Source: CAVSUR01 sp963846005
GTDB lineage: Bacteria > Actinomycetota > Actinomycetes > Streptosporangiales > Streptosporangiaceae
DNA: 64,000 nt
NCBI GenBank assembly: GCA_963846005.1
Contig: CAWJUH010000001.1
Span: 1,116,001-1,180,000, forward strand
Reading direction: 5' to 3'
Positions 26,161-34,372 of the stretch are shown here, piece by piece. Every line of letters starts with the position of its first letter. Position 1 is the stretch's first letter. The notes under the pieces are model-generated. The model had not been told where the DNA came from. It saw only the letters and a program-made list of their open reading frames with translations, and did not search any database. The position numbers were made by a program, and so were the translations under genes.

Positions 26161-27567
26161 ATGACCCCGCCCGGCCTCGCCGCGCCTGCCGCCGGACGGC
26201 TCACCGGACAGCCGCTGCCGGTCATCAACCCCGCAGCCGGCCAGGCCTTCACCACCGTGCCGACCGCCGGGCCGCAGGACGCGGACCGGGCCGCCGCCCG
26301 GGCCCGGCAGGCGGCCCGGGCGTGGCGTGAGCTGCCGCTGGCCGAGCGGCAGCGGTACGTGCGCGAGCTGATCACGGTGATCCGCGAGCACCTGGACGAG
26401 CTGGCGCTGCTGCTCACCACCGAGCAGGGCAAGCCGCTGGCCAACGCCCGCAGCGAGATCAATTCCGGGCTGCGCTACTGCGAGGGATACGCGGGCATGC
26501 AGCTGCCGGCCGAGGTCGTGCGCGACGACGACGCCGAGCGGGTCGAGGTCCGGCGGGTGCCGCTCGGCGTGGCCGCCGCGATCACCGCGTGGAACTACCC
26601 GCTGATGCTGGCGCTGTGGAAGATCGGGCCGGCCCTGGTCGCGGGCAACTCGGTCATCGTCAAGCCCTCCCCTTACACCCCGGCGGCGACGCTGCGGGCC
26701 GGTGAGCTCGCCAGCCAGGTGCTGCCCGAGTGGCTGGTGCAGGTGCTGCCCGGCGGAGATGAGCTGGGGCGTGCCCTCACCGCCCATCCTCTGATCAGCA
26801 AAGTCTCGTTCACCGGCTCAGCCAGCACCGGCAAGGCGATCATGGCCAGCGCCGCCCCGACGCTCAAGCGGCTTACCCTCGAGCTCGGCGGGAACGACCC
26901 CGGGATCGTGCTGGACGACGCGGACCCGGCGGCGATCGCCTCGGACCTGTACTGGGGGGCCTTGTCGAACTGCGGCCAGGTCTGCGCCGGGCTGAAGCGC
27001 CTGTACGTGCCGGAGCGGATGGCCGCGCCGATCGAAGAAGCCCTGGCCGCGGTCGCGGCGCAGGTCGTGGTCGGCGACGGCACCCGGGACGGCGTGCAGA
27101 TGGGCCCGGTGCAGAACCAGCCGCAGTTCGAGCGGGTGGTGTCGCTGGTGGCGGCCGCCGAGGCGGACGGGGCGGAGGTGTACTTCCGGGGTGAGGCACC
27201 TGGCGGCCCCGGGTATTTCCATCCGGTGACGCTGGTCCGCCGTGCTACCGACGAGATGGCCCTGGTCGCGCAGGAGCAATTCGGCCCGGTGCTGCCGGTC
27301 CTCACCTACCGCGACGCCGACGAGGCGGTGGCGCGGGCCAACGCCAGCGAGTATGGCCTCGGCGCGTCGGTATGGTCGCCCGACGCCGACCGCGCGGCGG
27401 AGGTCGCCGCGCGGCTGGAGGCCGGCACGGTGTGGGTCAACCAGCACCCGCAGCTGTCCCCGGACGTGCCGTTCGGCGGCCTCAAGCAGTCCGGGCTCGG
27501 CGTCGAGTCCTCGCTGCACGGCCTGCTGGGCTATACCGATATCTCCGTGCTGCGGGTCAAGCGCTGA
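26161..27567 (+). CDS. NAD(P)-dependent aldehyde dehydrogenase
   Basis: A 468-residue ALDH-superfamily enzyme. The general-base Glu lies in LELGGND, the catalytic Cys in NCGQVCAG (about residue 283), and ITAWNYPLML, KPSPYTPAAT and FTGSASTGK mark the cofactor site. The family converts aldehydes to acids. It follows isoJ after 4 bp. In isoprene degraders an aldH gene accompanies the iso genes, probably handling an aldehyde intermediate. The exact substrate here is unknown. Confidence 0.88.
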   Translation: MTPPGLAAPAAGRLTGQPLPVINPAAGQAFTTVPTAGPQDADRAAARARQAARAWRELPLAERQRYVRELITVIREHLDELALLLTTEQGKPLANARSEINSGLRYCEGYAGMQLPAEVVRDDDAERVEVRRVPLGVAAAITAWNYPLMLALWKIGPALVAGNSVIVKPSPYTPAATLRAGELASQVLPEWLVQVLPGGDELGRALTAHPLISKVSFTGSASTGKAIMASAAPTLKRLTLELGGNDPGIVLDDADPAAIASDLYWGALSNCGQVCAGLKRLYVPERMAAPIEEALAAVAAQVVVGDGTRDGVQMGPVQNQPQFERVVSLVAAAEADGAEVYFRGEAPGGPGYFHPVTLVRRATDEMALVAQEQFGPVLPVLTYRDADEAVARANASEYGLGASVWSPDADRAAEVAARLEAGTVWVNQHPQLSPDVPFGGLKQSGLGVESSLHGLLGYTDISVLRVKR

Positions 27568-27617
27568 CGGGTCCGCGCGCCGGGCGCCCGGCCGCCGGAC
27601 GGAAGGGAAGATGCGGC

Positions 27618-28652
27618 ATGACGCAGGGTTCCCTGTCCGCCGTCGGCCCGCCGCCGCGCGACGTCGCGCCGGACTACGTGTTCGTCATCAACGACATCGC
27701 GACGCTGCTGCCCGGGCACGACACCAGCGTCGCGCTGATGGAGGCGGCCCAGCAGCGCGGGCACCGGGTCCTGATCACCACCGCGGCCGGGCTGGGGTTC
27801 GCCGGCGGTGCGGCGGTCGCGAGCTGCCGGGCCGTGCAGCTGCAGCCCGCCGTGCTGTGCGACGGCAAGTGGATCGCCGGGCCGCAGTGGTACCGGGCCG
27901 GGCCGGCGTCGGCCTACCGGCTGGCCGACGCGGCCGCGGTGTTCATGCGCACCGATCCGCCGGTGGACGCGCAGTACCTGCGCGCCACCTTCCTGCTCGA
28001 CCTGATCGACCCGGCCCGGACGCTGGTGGTGAACTCACCGGCCGGGGTGCGCGACGCCAACGAGAAGCTGTTCGCACTGCGGCGGCCCGAGCTCGGGCCG
28101 CCGACGCTGGTCAGCTCCGACCGGCGGGAGATCCGCGCGGCCGTGGCCGGATGGGGCCGGGCCGTGCTCAAGCCGACCGGCTGGATGGCCGGCCGCGGCG
28201 TCGTCGTGCTCGATCCCGGCGACCCGAACCTCGCCTCGCTGCTCGACTCGGCCACCGACCGCGGTCAGGTTCAGGTGGTGGTGCAGCAGTGGATCCCCGC
28301 CTGCCGGGACGGCGACCGCCGGGTGATCGTCCTGGACGGCGAGCCGGTCGGCGCTGTGCGGCGGGTCGCGGGCGAGGAGGACTTCCGCTGCAACATGGCC
28401 GTCGGCGCCGCGGCGGTCGCGGACACTGTCACCGCCGGCGACCGGGCGATCTGCGCCCGGCTGGCGCCGCTGCTGCGCGAGCACGGGCTGTTCCTCGTCG
28501 GCCTGGACGTGATCGGCGGCCTGGTCACCGAGCTGAACGTCACCAGCCCCACCGGGATCAGGGAGATCGACGCGCTGTCCGGGACGCATCTCGCGATGGA
28601 CGTGATCACCTGGGCCGAACAGCACTGCCCGCTCCGGCAGCGGGTGCGCTGA
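27618..28652 (+). CDS. gshB: Glutathione synthetase (prokaryotic GshB type)
   Basis: A 344-residue ATP-grasp enzyme. The N-terminal DYVFVINDIATLLPGHDTSVALMEAA, the ATP-grasp strands VLKPTGWMAGRGVVVLD and VVVQQWIPACRDGDRRV, and the C-terminal metal/ATP loop ELNVTSPTGIREID are hallmarks of bacterial GshB. It joins gamma-glutamylcysteine and glycine. Most actinomycetes make mycothiol rather than glutathione, so a gshB at the end of a GST-bearing operon means the organism supplies the cofactor for this pathway. No gshA is in the window. ATG 27618 has GGAAGGGAAG upstream, 50 bp after aldH. Confidence 0.88.
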   Translation: MTQGSLSAVGPPPRDVAPDYVFVINDIATLLPGHDTSVALMEAAQQRGHRVLITTAAGLGFAGGAAVASCRAVQLQPAVLCDGKWIAGPQWYRAGPASAYRLADAAAVFMRTDPPVDAQYLRATFLLDLIDPARTLVVNSPAGVRDANEKLFALRRPELGPPTLVSSDRREIRAAVAGWGRAVLKPTGWMAGRGVVVLDPGDPNLASLLDSATDRGQVQVVVQQWIPACRDGDRRVIVLDGEPVGAVRRVAGEEDFRCNMAVGAAAVADTVTAGDRAICARLAPLLREHGLFLVGLDVIGGLVTELNVTSPTGIREIDALSGTHLAMDVITWAEQHCPLRQRVR

Positions 28653-28803
28653 AACCGCCGCCCGGCGGGCCGGGCCCGGCGGCAGCCGGGGGGATGCTAG
28701 GTTGGCCGGGTGCGCTGGCTGATCATTACCGAGCGCGCCGGCTGAGCCAGGTCGCCGGCGTGCCGATCGCCGCGCCCCGGGACCTGGTCCGGATCTTCCC
28801 GTA

Positions 28804-28844
28804 CTGAGCTGACCAGTACTGAGTGCTCAGTGCTGAGCTGACCA
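28804..28844. repeat. Direct and inverted repeats upstream of the 100-residue gene
   Basis: CTGAGCTGACCA occurs at 28804-28815 and 28833-28844. Between them lies ACTGAG-TG-CTCAGT (28818-28831). The compact arrangement sits just before the AAGGAGA site of the gene at 28857 and could be an operator, an attenuator, or the remains of duplication. Confidence 0.5.
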
Positions 28845-28856
28845 AGGAGATCCGTC

Positions 28857-29159
28857 ATGACTGCCGCCGTTGCCTATGCCCCGCCCGTGCTGTCCCCGGT
28901 TCCGGACTGCGATCCTGCCGCGGTGCCCGCCTGGTGCCTGGTCACCGCGCAGATGACCGGCGGGCTGCACGAGGCCCTGCGGGTCGCGATGATGCTGCGC
29001 GGCCGCAACTACCAGGTCCGCGAGCTGAACGTCGAGGTGCAGGACGGGGGCGCCGGCAGCTGCCTGCGCGCCGCGGTCGCGCTGACCGCGCGGGAGGCAG
29101 CCCTGCTGCGGGAACGGCTGCTCCGGATCCCGGTCGTGGTCTCGGCCGACCTGGCCTGA
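28857..29159 (+). CDS. Small ACT-domain-like protein, unknown function
   Basis: A 100-residue protein at ATG 28857 behind a strong CAAGGAGA. After a Pro-rich N-terminus it reads WCLVTAQMTGGLHEALRVAMMLRGRNYQVRELNVEV, a beta-alpha-beta pattern like an ACT fold, then two further strand-like segments (AAVALTAREAALLRERLLRIPVVVSADL). ACT-like small proteins often bind amino acids or regulate enzymes. Its position after the iso-like operon may be incidental, because the repeat-rich gap contains its own signals. Confidence 0.6.
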   Translation: MTAAVAYAPPVLSPVPDCDPAAVPAWCLVTAQMTGGLHEALRVAMMLRGRNYQVRELNVEVQDGGAGSCLRAAVALTAREAALLRERLLRIPVVVSADLA

Positions 29160-29228
29160 GGCCGGCCGAGTGACCTGCGGCCGTCCCGGTCCGGGCGGCG
29201 GGCTGTCCGGACCGGGACCTTGCTGGCG

Positions 29229-29675
29229 TCAGCCGCGGACAGGGACCCGGAAATGCAGGGTCAGGTGCGCACGCCGCGGGTTGCCCTGCACGGCGTTGAG
29301 GATGACCGCGTACCGCCACCGGCGATGGGTGTAGTGGCCGTGCGAGAGGTTGTAGGCGCCGCGTGAGCTGCGCGGACGCACCTGGACCCAGTGCAGTCGC
29401 AGGTGCCGGCCGGTGAGCCGGATCACGATACGGCGGTTGCTCGCGCCCCCCGCGAGGCTGACCCGCGCCCAGCACTTGCGGGGCGTGCCGTGGCAGCGCA
29501 CCATCGCGGCGGCCCGGGCGCTCGCCGGCCCGGCCTGTGCGGCTGTCCGGGGCGCGGCCTGGCCTGCCTGCGCCGCGCTCGCGGCGGCCGCGCCGGACAA
29601 AATCGCGGCGGCGGCCATCGTGCTGATGACCGCCGATCTGCCGAGCGTGCGCAGTGCGCTGAGAGTGTCGTGCAT
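29229..29675 (-). CDS. Secreted small basic protein
   Basis: A 148-residue protein with a Sec signal: charged start (MHDTLSALRTLGR), hydrophobic stretch (AVISTMAAAAILSGAAAASAA), probable cleavage after ASA-A near residue 35. The mature part is basic and beta-rich with two Cys (CHGTPRKC) that may form a disulphide; repeated R-x-R/H-x-H patterns suggest wall or polyanion binding. No family is recognised. The ATG at 29675 sits near an AT-rich promoter region (29715-29745). Confidence 0.65.
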   Translation of the reverse strand: MHDTLSALRTLGRSAVISTMAAAAILSGAAAASAAQAGQAAPRTAAQAGPASARAAAMVRCHGTPRKCWARVSLAGGASNRRIVIRLTGRHLRLHWVQVRPRSSRGAYNLSHGHYTHRRWRYAVILNAVQGNPRRAHLTLHFRVPVRG

Positions 29676-29830
29676 AGTCCCCCCTGGTGCTTCGCCGACG
29701 CGACGGCGCCGGGCACTGCGCGCGATTCTAACTCAGAGTAGTCGTTTGCTAGGCACTGGGTAACCGCGTCGGGGCGGGCTTGTCAGCCGCCCAGGCTGCT
29801 GAGCCGCCGGCTTCCGGCGTACCGCTGGGC

Positions 29831-30103
29831 TCAGGAGTTGCGCAGCGCCTGGACCAGCTGCTTCTTCTTCATCTTGGACCGGCCCTTGATGCCGACCTTC
29901 TTGGCCTGCTTCTCCAGGTCGGCGCGGTTCCAGTCCTCGTAGGCAGGCGATGAGCCGCCGCGCTTGCCCACCTTCGACCGCGAGCTGTTCGCGCTGGCAT
30001 TGGCGATCCGCGCCGCCTTCTGCTTCGACGCCCCCGACGACCTGACGGCCTCGTACGTACCCTTGTCCTTCACCGAAGGTCCGGGCGATTTCTTACCTGG
30101 CAT
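29831..30103 (-). CDS. DUF7218-like/Rho-N-type small basic protein
   Basis: A 90-residue, Lys/Arg-rich protein. The N-terminal half (SPGPSVKDKGTYEAVRSSGASKQKAARIANASA) resembles a conserved actinobacterial family. The C-terminal half, YEDWNRADLEKQAKKVGIKGRSKMKKKQLVQALRNS, is a short SAP/Rho-N-like helical hairpin (L-x-x-x-A-K-x-x-G-I-x-G-x-S-K-M-x-K). Such proteins probably bind nucleic acid. Two ATGs stand together; the second (30103) has the better distance to GGAGG. Confidence 0.75.
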   Translation of the reverse strand: MPGKKSPGPSVKDKGTYEAVRSSGASKQKAARIANASANSSRSKVGKRGGSSPAYEDWNRADLEKQAKKVGIKGRSKMKKKQLVQALRNS

Positions 30104-30159
30104 CATTCCTCCGGCACTCTTGCGGACTTAATGGCCTGGCGCTGGACCCGGAAGCCTGA

Positions 30160-30384
30160 TCAGCGGGCCGGGCCGCCCCGCCGGGCCGAGTCGAAATCGC
30201 CAGTGCCGTCCGGTGCCCCTTGTCCCGGCGCGGGATAGCGCTGGGCTCCGCCCGCCGGCACATTCTCAGGGTGTCCCTGGCCTGTCGACAATTGCTTGAT
30301 CTTCAGATACCGCATGATGTCCTGGCGCTGCATGACGGCGACTGCCGCAGCGCCCAGTACCCCGGTCAGTAGCAGCTTGCGCAT
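30160..30384 (-). CDS. Small membrane-anchored protein (DUF6893-like)
   Basis: A 74-residue protein starting at ATG 30384 with GGGGAGG upstream. One hydrophobic segment (LLLTGVLGAAAVAVM) is followed by QRQDIMRYLKIKQL, the pattern of short DUF6893-like proteins, then a Pro/Gly-rich tail. It lies 57 bp upstream of the basic DNA-binding-like gene on the same strand and may be co-transcribed. The role is unknown. Confidence 0.6.
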   Translation of the reverse strand: MRKLLLTGVLGAAAVAVMQRQDIMRYLKIKQLSTGQGHPENVPAGGAQRYPAPGQGAPDGTGDFDSARRGGPAR

Positions 30385-31141
30385 GCCGCCTCCCCTTCCG
30401 CCCGCTGCCTGGCACATGGCTTGCACCGCTAGCAGGGGCTCCTCGACACCTGCTGCTTTCCCGTCTGTTGCTGATCATGCATTGTTGCCGGAACTTTGCT
30501 CCGCTGCGCCGACCGCCACAGGCTCCGGCCGCTCGCGAGATGTCCTGAGACACCACAATCGGCCCGTTGTGTCGATCTTGTAACGGGTTTAGTGTCTGCC
30601 GAGGATGCCGGTGAGTTTGGGGCTGTCCGGGAACAATGTCGTTCTAGTGGAGGGTCCACGTTGAAGGTTCTCTGCCGGCTCTCATCTCGTGCTCATGGCC
30701 GTGGTTCCGGCTAAGGCGGATCGGGGACCTGTTGTCCCCGCTCAGCGGGCCGCGCAAGTACCCGAGCCCGGCCGGCAAAAGGTACGGTGCCGCCGGTCCT
30801 GCAGGGCCGGTGATCCTGGTCGCCTCTGGTGCCGCCCGCAACGACGGCTTCAGCCGTTACGCGGCTCTGGCCGGGCCGGGCCGGGGAAAGCTGCCGCTGG
30901 GCGGCTACTCGATGGAAGCGTTCCGCATTGGGCGGATAGTCGCGGGCACCGAGATGACCTCACCGAGTACCGGCACCACGCTGCCCGCCGGTGGCGCCGT
31001 CATCGGCAGCACCTCGCTGCCCTGACCCGTCCCGCCGCTCATCCACTGCAAAGACTGAGCTGCCCGGTTCCGCGTGCGGAGCCGGGCAGCCGGATTGGCC
31101 GTAGTTCCATCGATATTCACCGATAAGGGAGGAAGCTCTTC
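30385..31141. other. Long intergenic region without a convincing gene
   Basis: No ORF here has both a good start site and family features. The open frame 30732-31025 (97 codons from a TTG) has no Shine-Dalgarno site and no recognised domain. AT-rich patches at about 30480-30610 suit promoters for both flanking units, and GACACCACAA/TTGTGTC near 30549-30574 is an imperfect inverted repeat. A strong hairpin at 31059-31090 precedes the secreted-protein gene. Confidence 0.5.
31059..31090. terminator. GC-rich hairpin upstream of the secreted 741-residue protein
   Basis: Fifteen-base arms beginning GCTGCCCGG and ending CCGGGCAGC pair with one wobble and a tiny loop. There is no T-tract, as is usual in actinomycetes. 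It could insulate the downstream gene or form part of its leader. Confidence 0.7.
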
Positions 31142-33367
31142 ATGAAAGCCATGCGCTACAAGATGGCGGTGCTGTTGTCGCTGCTGTCTCTTCCGGCGAT
31201 GCTTCTTATCGCCGGCGGGGGCCCGGCGGCGGCGGCACCGCAGGTGAGCGCCGCGGCCGCCCGGGCGGCCGCGGTCAGCTCGTCAAGCCTGGGGACGTTC
31301 AAGCCAACCTTCGCGGGCCCGGCGGCCACTGGTTGCAGCACCGGCTGCCATCTGCTGACCGGCCCGCTCAACACGTCTTCTACCGCGGCGGCCGCATCGG
31401 GCCACCAGGTGGGCGCCGCTCAGCAAGCCGGGAAACTGGACCGCGGGGGCGCGATGCCGCTGGCGGATCTCCGGCAGCTCCATGTCTCCGCGGCCGAACG
31501 GCGCCAGCTCGACGCCGGCAGCTCCTCCAACCCGCTCCCGTCCGTCAGTTGCGCGCCCCTCGGGAAGGGCTGTGACAACATCAGCTCCTCGGCGGGCGGC
31601 GCCACCGCGGTGAAGGGCCTGAATGCGGTCGACAGCGCCAGGCACACCACTAACACCTTCAAGGATGTTGAGCCCCCGGACCAGGGCCTGTGCGCTGGCA
31701 ACGGGTCCGTGGTCGAAACCAACAACATCGGCGAGATCCTGGTCTTCAACACCGCCTTGAAGCGCCAGTCCGCGCCGATCTCGCTCGACACGATCATGGG
31801 ACTCACCGGCAAGAACTGGAGCAGCGGCGGGGATCCCTCCTGCCTGTATGACTCCGCCCACGGTGGCCACTGGTTCTTCACCGAGATCGTCTCGGCCAGC
31901 CCGGAGTCCAAGGGCGGCGCGTTCACCGGCTGCTTCGCGGGCGTGGCCAGCGACTGCTACGAGGGCATCGCGGTGACCGATGGCTCCAGCCCGTTCGGGC
32001 CCTACCACGTGTACTTCTCGAGCGCCGACTACAACCCGGCCGAGCCGGGCTCCCCGTCCCTGCTCAACGACTTCGCGAAGATCTCGGTGACCCGGGACGC
32101 GTTCCTGATGTTCTACGACGAGTTCCCGCTGCTGCCCGGGACGCTGCCCGGTTTCGGCGGCGGTTTCTTCAACGGGGCGCAGGAGTTCGCGTTCCGGAAG
32201 AGCGCGCTGGAGCAGGGCCTGCCCACGGTGCTGGCCAACGGGAAGCCGAACCCGGCGGTCACGGTGGTGCGGGAGAACATGGGCCTGATCCGCACCCCGG
32301 ACGGGACCTGCGCCCGCGACAAGGTGCTGCACGAGGGCGGCATCACCTGCTGGGTGGCGGTGATCCCGGCGCAGCCGGTGGCGGGCCGGTTCGACAACAG
32401 CCACGGCGGCTCCGGGTTCATGCTGGGCTCGCTGGACTTCTACGGGTTCGCTGCGGTCTCGCCGACTTCCGGTGACAACCGGATCGCGGCGTGGGCCTGG
32501 ACCGGGCTGTCCGCTCTCAACAGCACCGGCTGCGCCAGCTGCAGGACCGCCGTCCGGTTCACCGGCCAGCTCTTCTCCGGCGTGGACCGCTACTACGATC
32601 CCGAACTGACGTCGAACGGCTTCCAGGCCTCCGTCGGCGCGCAGAAGGCCGGCCCGATACCGCTGGGCGACGACTGCAGCGTCCTGCCCGGCACGACGGG
32701 CCCCTGCCCGGAGGGCGGGATCAACTCCAACGGCGACTTCATGACGCAGGTCTCGCAGGCGCAAGGCAACATCTGGGGAGGCACCGCCACCCAGATTGCG
32801 CAGACCTACACCGGAGCCAGCGCGGAGATCCACCAGGGCGCGGTGTACTGGGTGGTCGGCACCCGCTCGTTCGATAGGACCGGCAAGTTCACCCTGACCA
32901 GCCAGGGGTACGTCACGGCGAAGCATGAAGACCTGGAGTTCCCGTCGATCGCCGCGACGCCCGCCAGTGGCGGCCGGGCGATCATGGACTTCACGCTGAA
33001 CGGCAACGGCGGCCCCACCGGCGCCGACCACGGCGGCTTCTACCCGAGCAGCGCTTTCGGCAGGCTGACCAGCACCTCCGGCGGCCTGCTCACGTCCACG
33101 GTCAACATCGCGAACCTGGGCAAGTCCCCGCAGGACGGCTTCTCCGAGTACCAGGGCTACCCGGGACCGACCCGCCCGCGCTGGGGCGACTACAGCTGGG
33201 GGCTGTTCGTACCCGGATCTGGCGGGCGGATCTACTTCGCTAACGAGTACATCCAGTACCCGAACTGCACCGGGTCCGCGTTCAATCCCACCGCCATCGG
33301 GACCTGCGGCGGTACCAGAGACGGCCAGGCCAACTGGGGCACCTCGGTCAACTACGTCACCCCGTAA
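31142..33367 (+). CDS. Large secreted protein of unknown function, probable beta-propeller-like
   Basis: A 741-residue exported protein. Residues 1-33 are a Sec signal (KMAVLLSLLSLPAMLLIAGG then AAAA). About 100 low-complexity Ala/Ser residues lead to a Cys-rich start (CAPLGKGCDNISS) and a long beta-rich domain with recurring FxFNTAL, YDSAHGGHWFFTEIV, GPYHVYFS, DFYGFAAVSP and RWGDYSWGLFVPGSGGRIYFANEY segments. Those aromatic-Gly turns look like propeller blades. At least twelve Cys suggest disulphides. No catalytic motif is visible. A start-proximal hairpin lies upstream and a perfect terminator follows, so it is monocistronic. GC is slightly lower than its neighbours. Confidence 0.75.
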   Translation: MKAMRYKMAVLLSLLSLPAMLLIAGGGPAAAAPQVSAAAARAAAVSSSSLGTFKPTFAGPAATGCSTGCHLLTGPLNTSSTAAAASGHQVGAAQQAGKLDRGGAMPLADLRQLHVSAAERRQLDAGSSSNPLPSVSCAPLGKGCDNISSSAGGATAVKGLNAVDSARHTTNTFKDVEPPDQGLCAGNGSVVETNNIGEILVFNTALKRQSAPISLDTIMGLTGKNWSSGGDPSCLYDSAHGGHWFFTEIVSASPESKGGAFTGCFAGVASDCYEGIAVTDGSSPFGPYHVYFSSADYNPAEPGSPSLLNDFAKISVTRDAFLMFYDEFPLLPGTLPGFGGGFFNGAQEFAFRKSALEQGLPTVLANGKPNPAVTVVRENMGLIRTPDGTCARDKVLHEGGITCWVAVIPAQPVAGRFDNSHGGSGFMLGSLDFYGFAAVSPTSGDNRIAAWAWTGLSALNSTGCASCRTAVRFTGQLFSGVDRYYDPELTSNGFQASVGAQKAGPIPLGDDCSVLPGTTGPCPEGGINSNGDFMTQVSQAQGNIWGGTATQIAQTYTGASAEIHQGAVYWVVGTRSFDRTGKFTLTSQGYVTAKHEDLEFPSIAATPASGGRAIMDFTLNGNGGPTGADHGGFYPSSAFGRLTSTSGGLLTSTVNIANLGKSPQDGFSEYQGYPGPTRPRWGDYSWGLFVPGSGGRIYFANEYIQYPNCTGSAFNPTAIGTCGGTRDGQANWGTSVNYVTP

Positions 33368-33387
33368 CCCCAACCCGCAGCAAGGCC

Positions 33388-33426
33388 GGATGCCGCACCT
33401 CGCAAGCCACGCGAGGTGCGGCATCC
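33388..33426. terminator. Perfect 16-bp-arm hairpin terminator
   Basis: GGATGCCGCACCTCGC (33388-33403), a 7-nt loop and its exact reverse complement (33411-33426) start 20 bp after the stop of the secreted protein. No T-run follows. Confidence 0.9.
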
Positions 33427-33527
33427 CCTGCGCCTGACGTGACGGCTCTCCGGCAGCGGGCAGGCCCCGCCCAGACAGGCCTGCCAGGCCTGGCCGCTGG
33501 TGCGGATCGTCTTGCTAAGGTCGCGGG

Positions 33528-33920
33528 ATGAACGTTGAGGCCGCCGCGCAGCGCTGGTCCACGACCTGGGAACGCGCCTGGCCGGCGAAAGACGTTGAAG
33601 CCATCACGGCCTTGTACGCCGACCGGGCCGCCTACCGCGCCGTGGCCTTCCGCGAGCCCGACCGCGGCCTGCCCGGGGTACGCGGCTACCTGGCCAGGAA
33701 TTTCGCCGCCGAGCACGATATCGCCTGCCGCTTTGGGGAACCGATTGCCGCTGGCGACCGCGCCGCTGTCCAGTGGTGGGCTAACTGGGTCGAAGACGGC
33801 CAGCCGGTGGCGATGGCCGGGGTGACCGTGCTGCGTTTCGACCCGGATGGTCATGTTGTCGACCACCGCGACTACTGGAACCAGTCCGACGCCCATAGCG
33901 CACCGTACGCAGGCTGGTGA
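33528..33920 (+). CDS. SnoaL-like (NTF2-fold) protein
   Basis: A 130-residue protein with the SnoaL/NTF2-like cone fold: an N-terminal helix (AAAQRWSTTWERAWPAKDVEAITALYADRAAYRA), then alternating strands and loops, DRAAVQWWANWVEDGQPVAMAGVTVLRFDPDGHVVDHRDYWN. Members act as polyketide cyclases, hydratases or binding domains; the terminal DHRDYW block is standard. ATG 33528 is 8 nt after AAGG. It stands alone, and the following cupin fragment is degenerate. Confidence 0.85.
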   Translation: MNVEAAAQRWSTTWERAWPAKDVEAITALYADRAAYRAVAFREPDRGLPGVRGYLARNFAAEHDIACRFGEPIAAGDRAAVQWWANWVEDGQPVAMAGVTVLRFDPDGHVVDHRDYWNQSDAHSAPYAGW

Positions 33921-33936
33921 CCGCGGCGGTGCTGTG

Positions 33937-34173
33937 GTGAGTGATGTGCTCGGCTCGCCCCTGAGGGCCGGGAAGCTCAGTCCCGAAGGCTCGAACATCG
34001 TGCTGGCAGAGTGGGAAGCAAAGGCAGTTCCCCGGGGACAGCCGCCGCAGTTTCAGGCGCCCTGGCACGTGCATCACCAGCGCCTTGCTGGACGTGCTGC
34101 ATGGCGGCGGCACACTGGGCCTGGACGAGATGCGCGAGGTCTTTGCGCGATACGGCTGCGAGCTGCTCGGCTG
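33937..34173 (+). pseudogene. Cupin-domain gene with large internal deletion
   Basis: GTG 33937 opens VSDVLGSPLRAGKLSPEG and runs to QAPWHVHH, the first metal-binding strand of a small cupin. The rest of the barrel is missing. In another frame the characteristic helical tail of such cupins follows (LLDVLHGGGTLGLDEMREV, then FARYGCELLG) and stops at 34173. About 60-70 codons plus frame are therefore lost between about 34075 and 34085. It cannot make a folded cupin. Confidence 0.7.
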
Positions 34174-34303
34174 AACTGAACTCGCGCTGTCAGCCCGGGA
34201 AGCGCAGCCGTCTTGGCTGAGATGCGCTCTGCCCCTGTCGGGCGGCAGATCCGTGATGGACCGTCACGAACCGGGGCGCCGTATCCAGTGCGGACCCGAC
34301 GGG

Positions 34304-34343
34304 GGGCCCGGCTCCCTGATGCCAGCTAAAGGGAGCCGGGCCC
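34304..34343. terminator. Perfect 14-bp-arm hairpin terminator
   Basis: GGGCCCGGCTCCCT (34304-34317), a 12-nt loop and AGGGAGCCGGGCCC (34330-34343). It lies 29 bp past the stop of the minus-strand secreted protein and would terminate that transcript; it may also serve rightward transcripts. Confidence 0.9.
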
Positions 34344-34372
34344 GTTGCCGGATTGGTGCCAGAGGGTGGCTG

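Noticed and set aside
22021..28652. A soluble diiron monooxygenase (isoA-F) within this window
   Set aside because: No such genes occur in either flank; the operon runs straight to gshB and then to an unrelated small gene.
30732..31025. 97-codon frame from a TTG
   Set aside because: No Shine-Dalgarno, no family; repetitive Gly/Ala.
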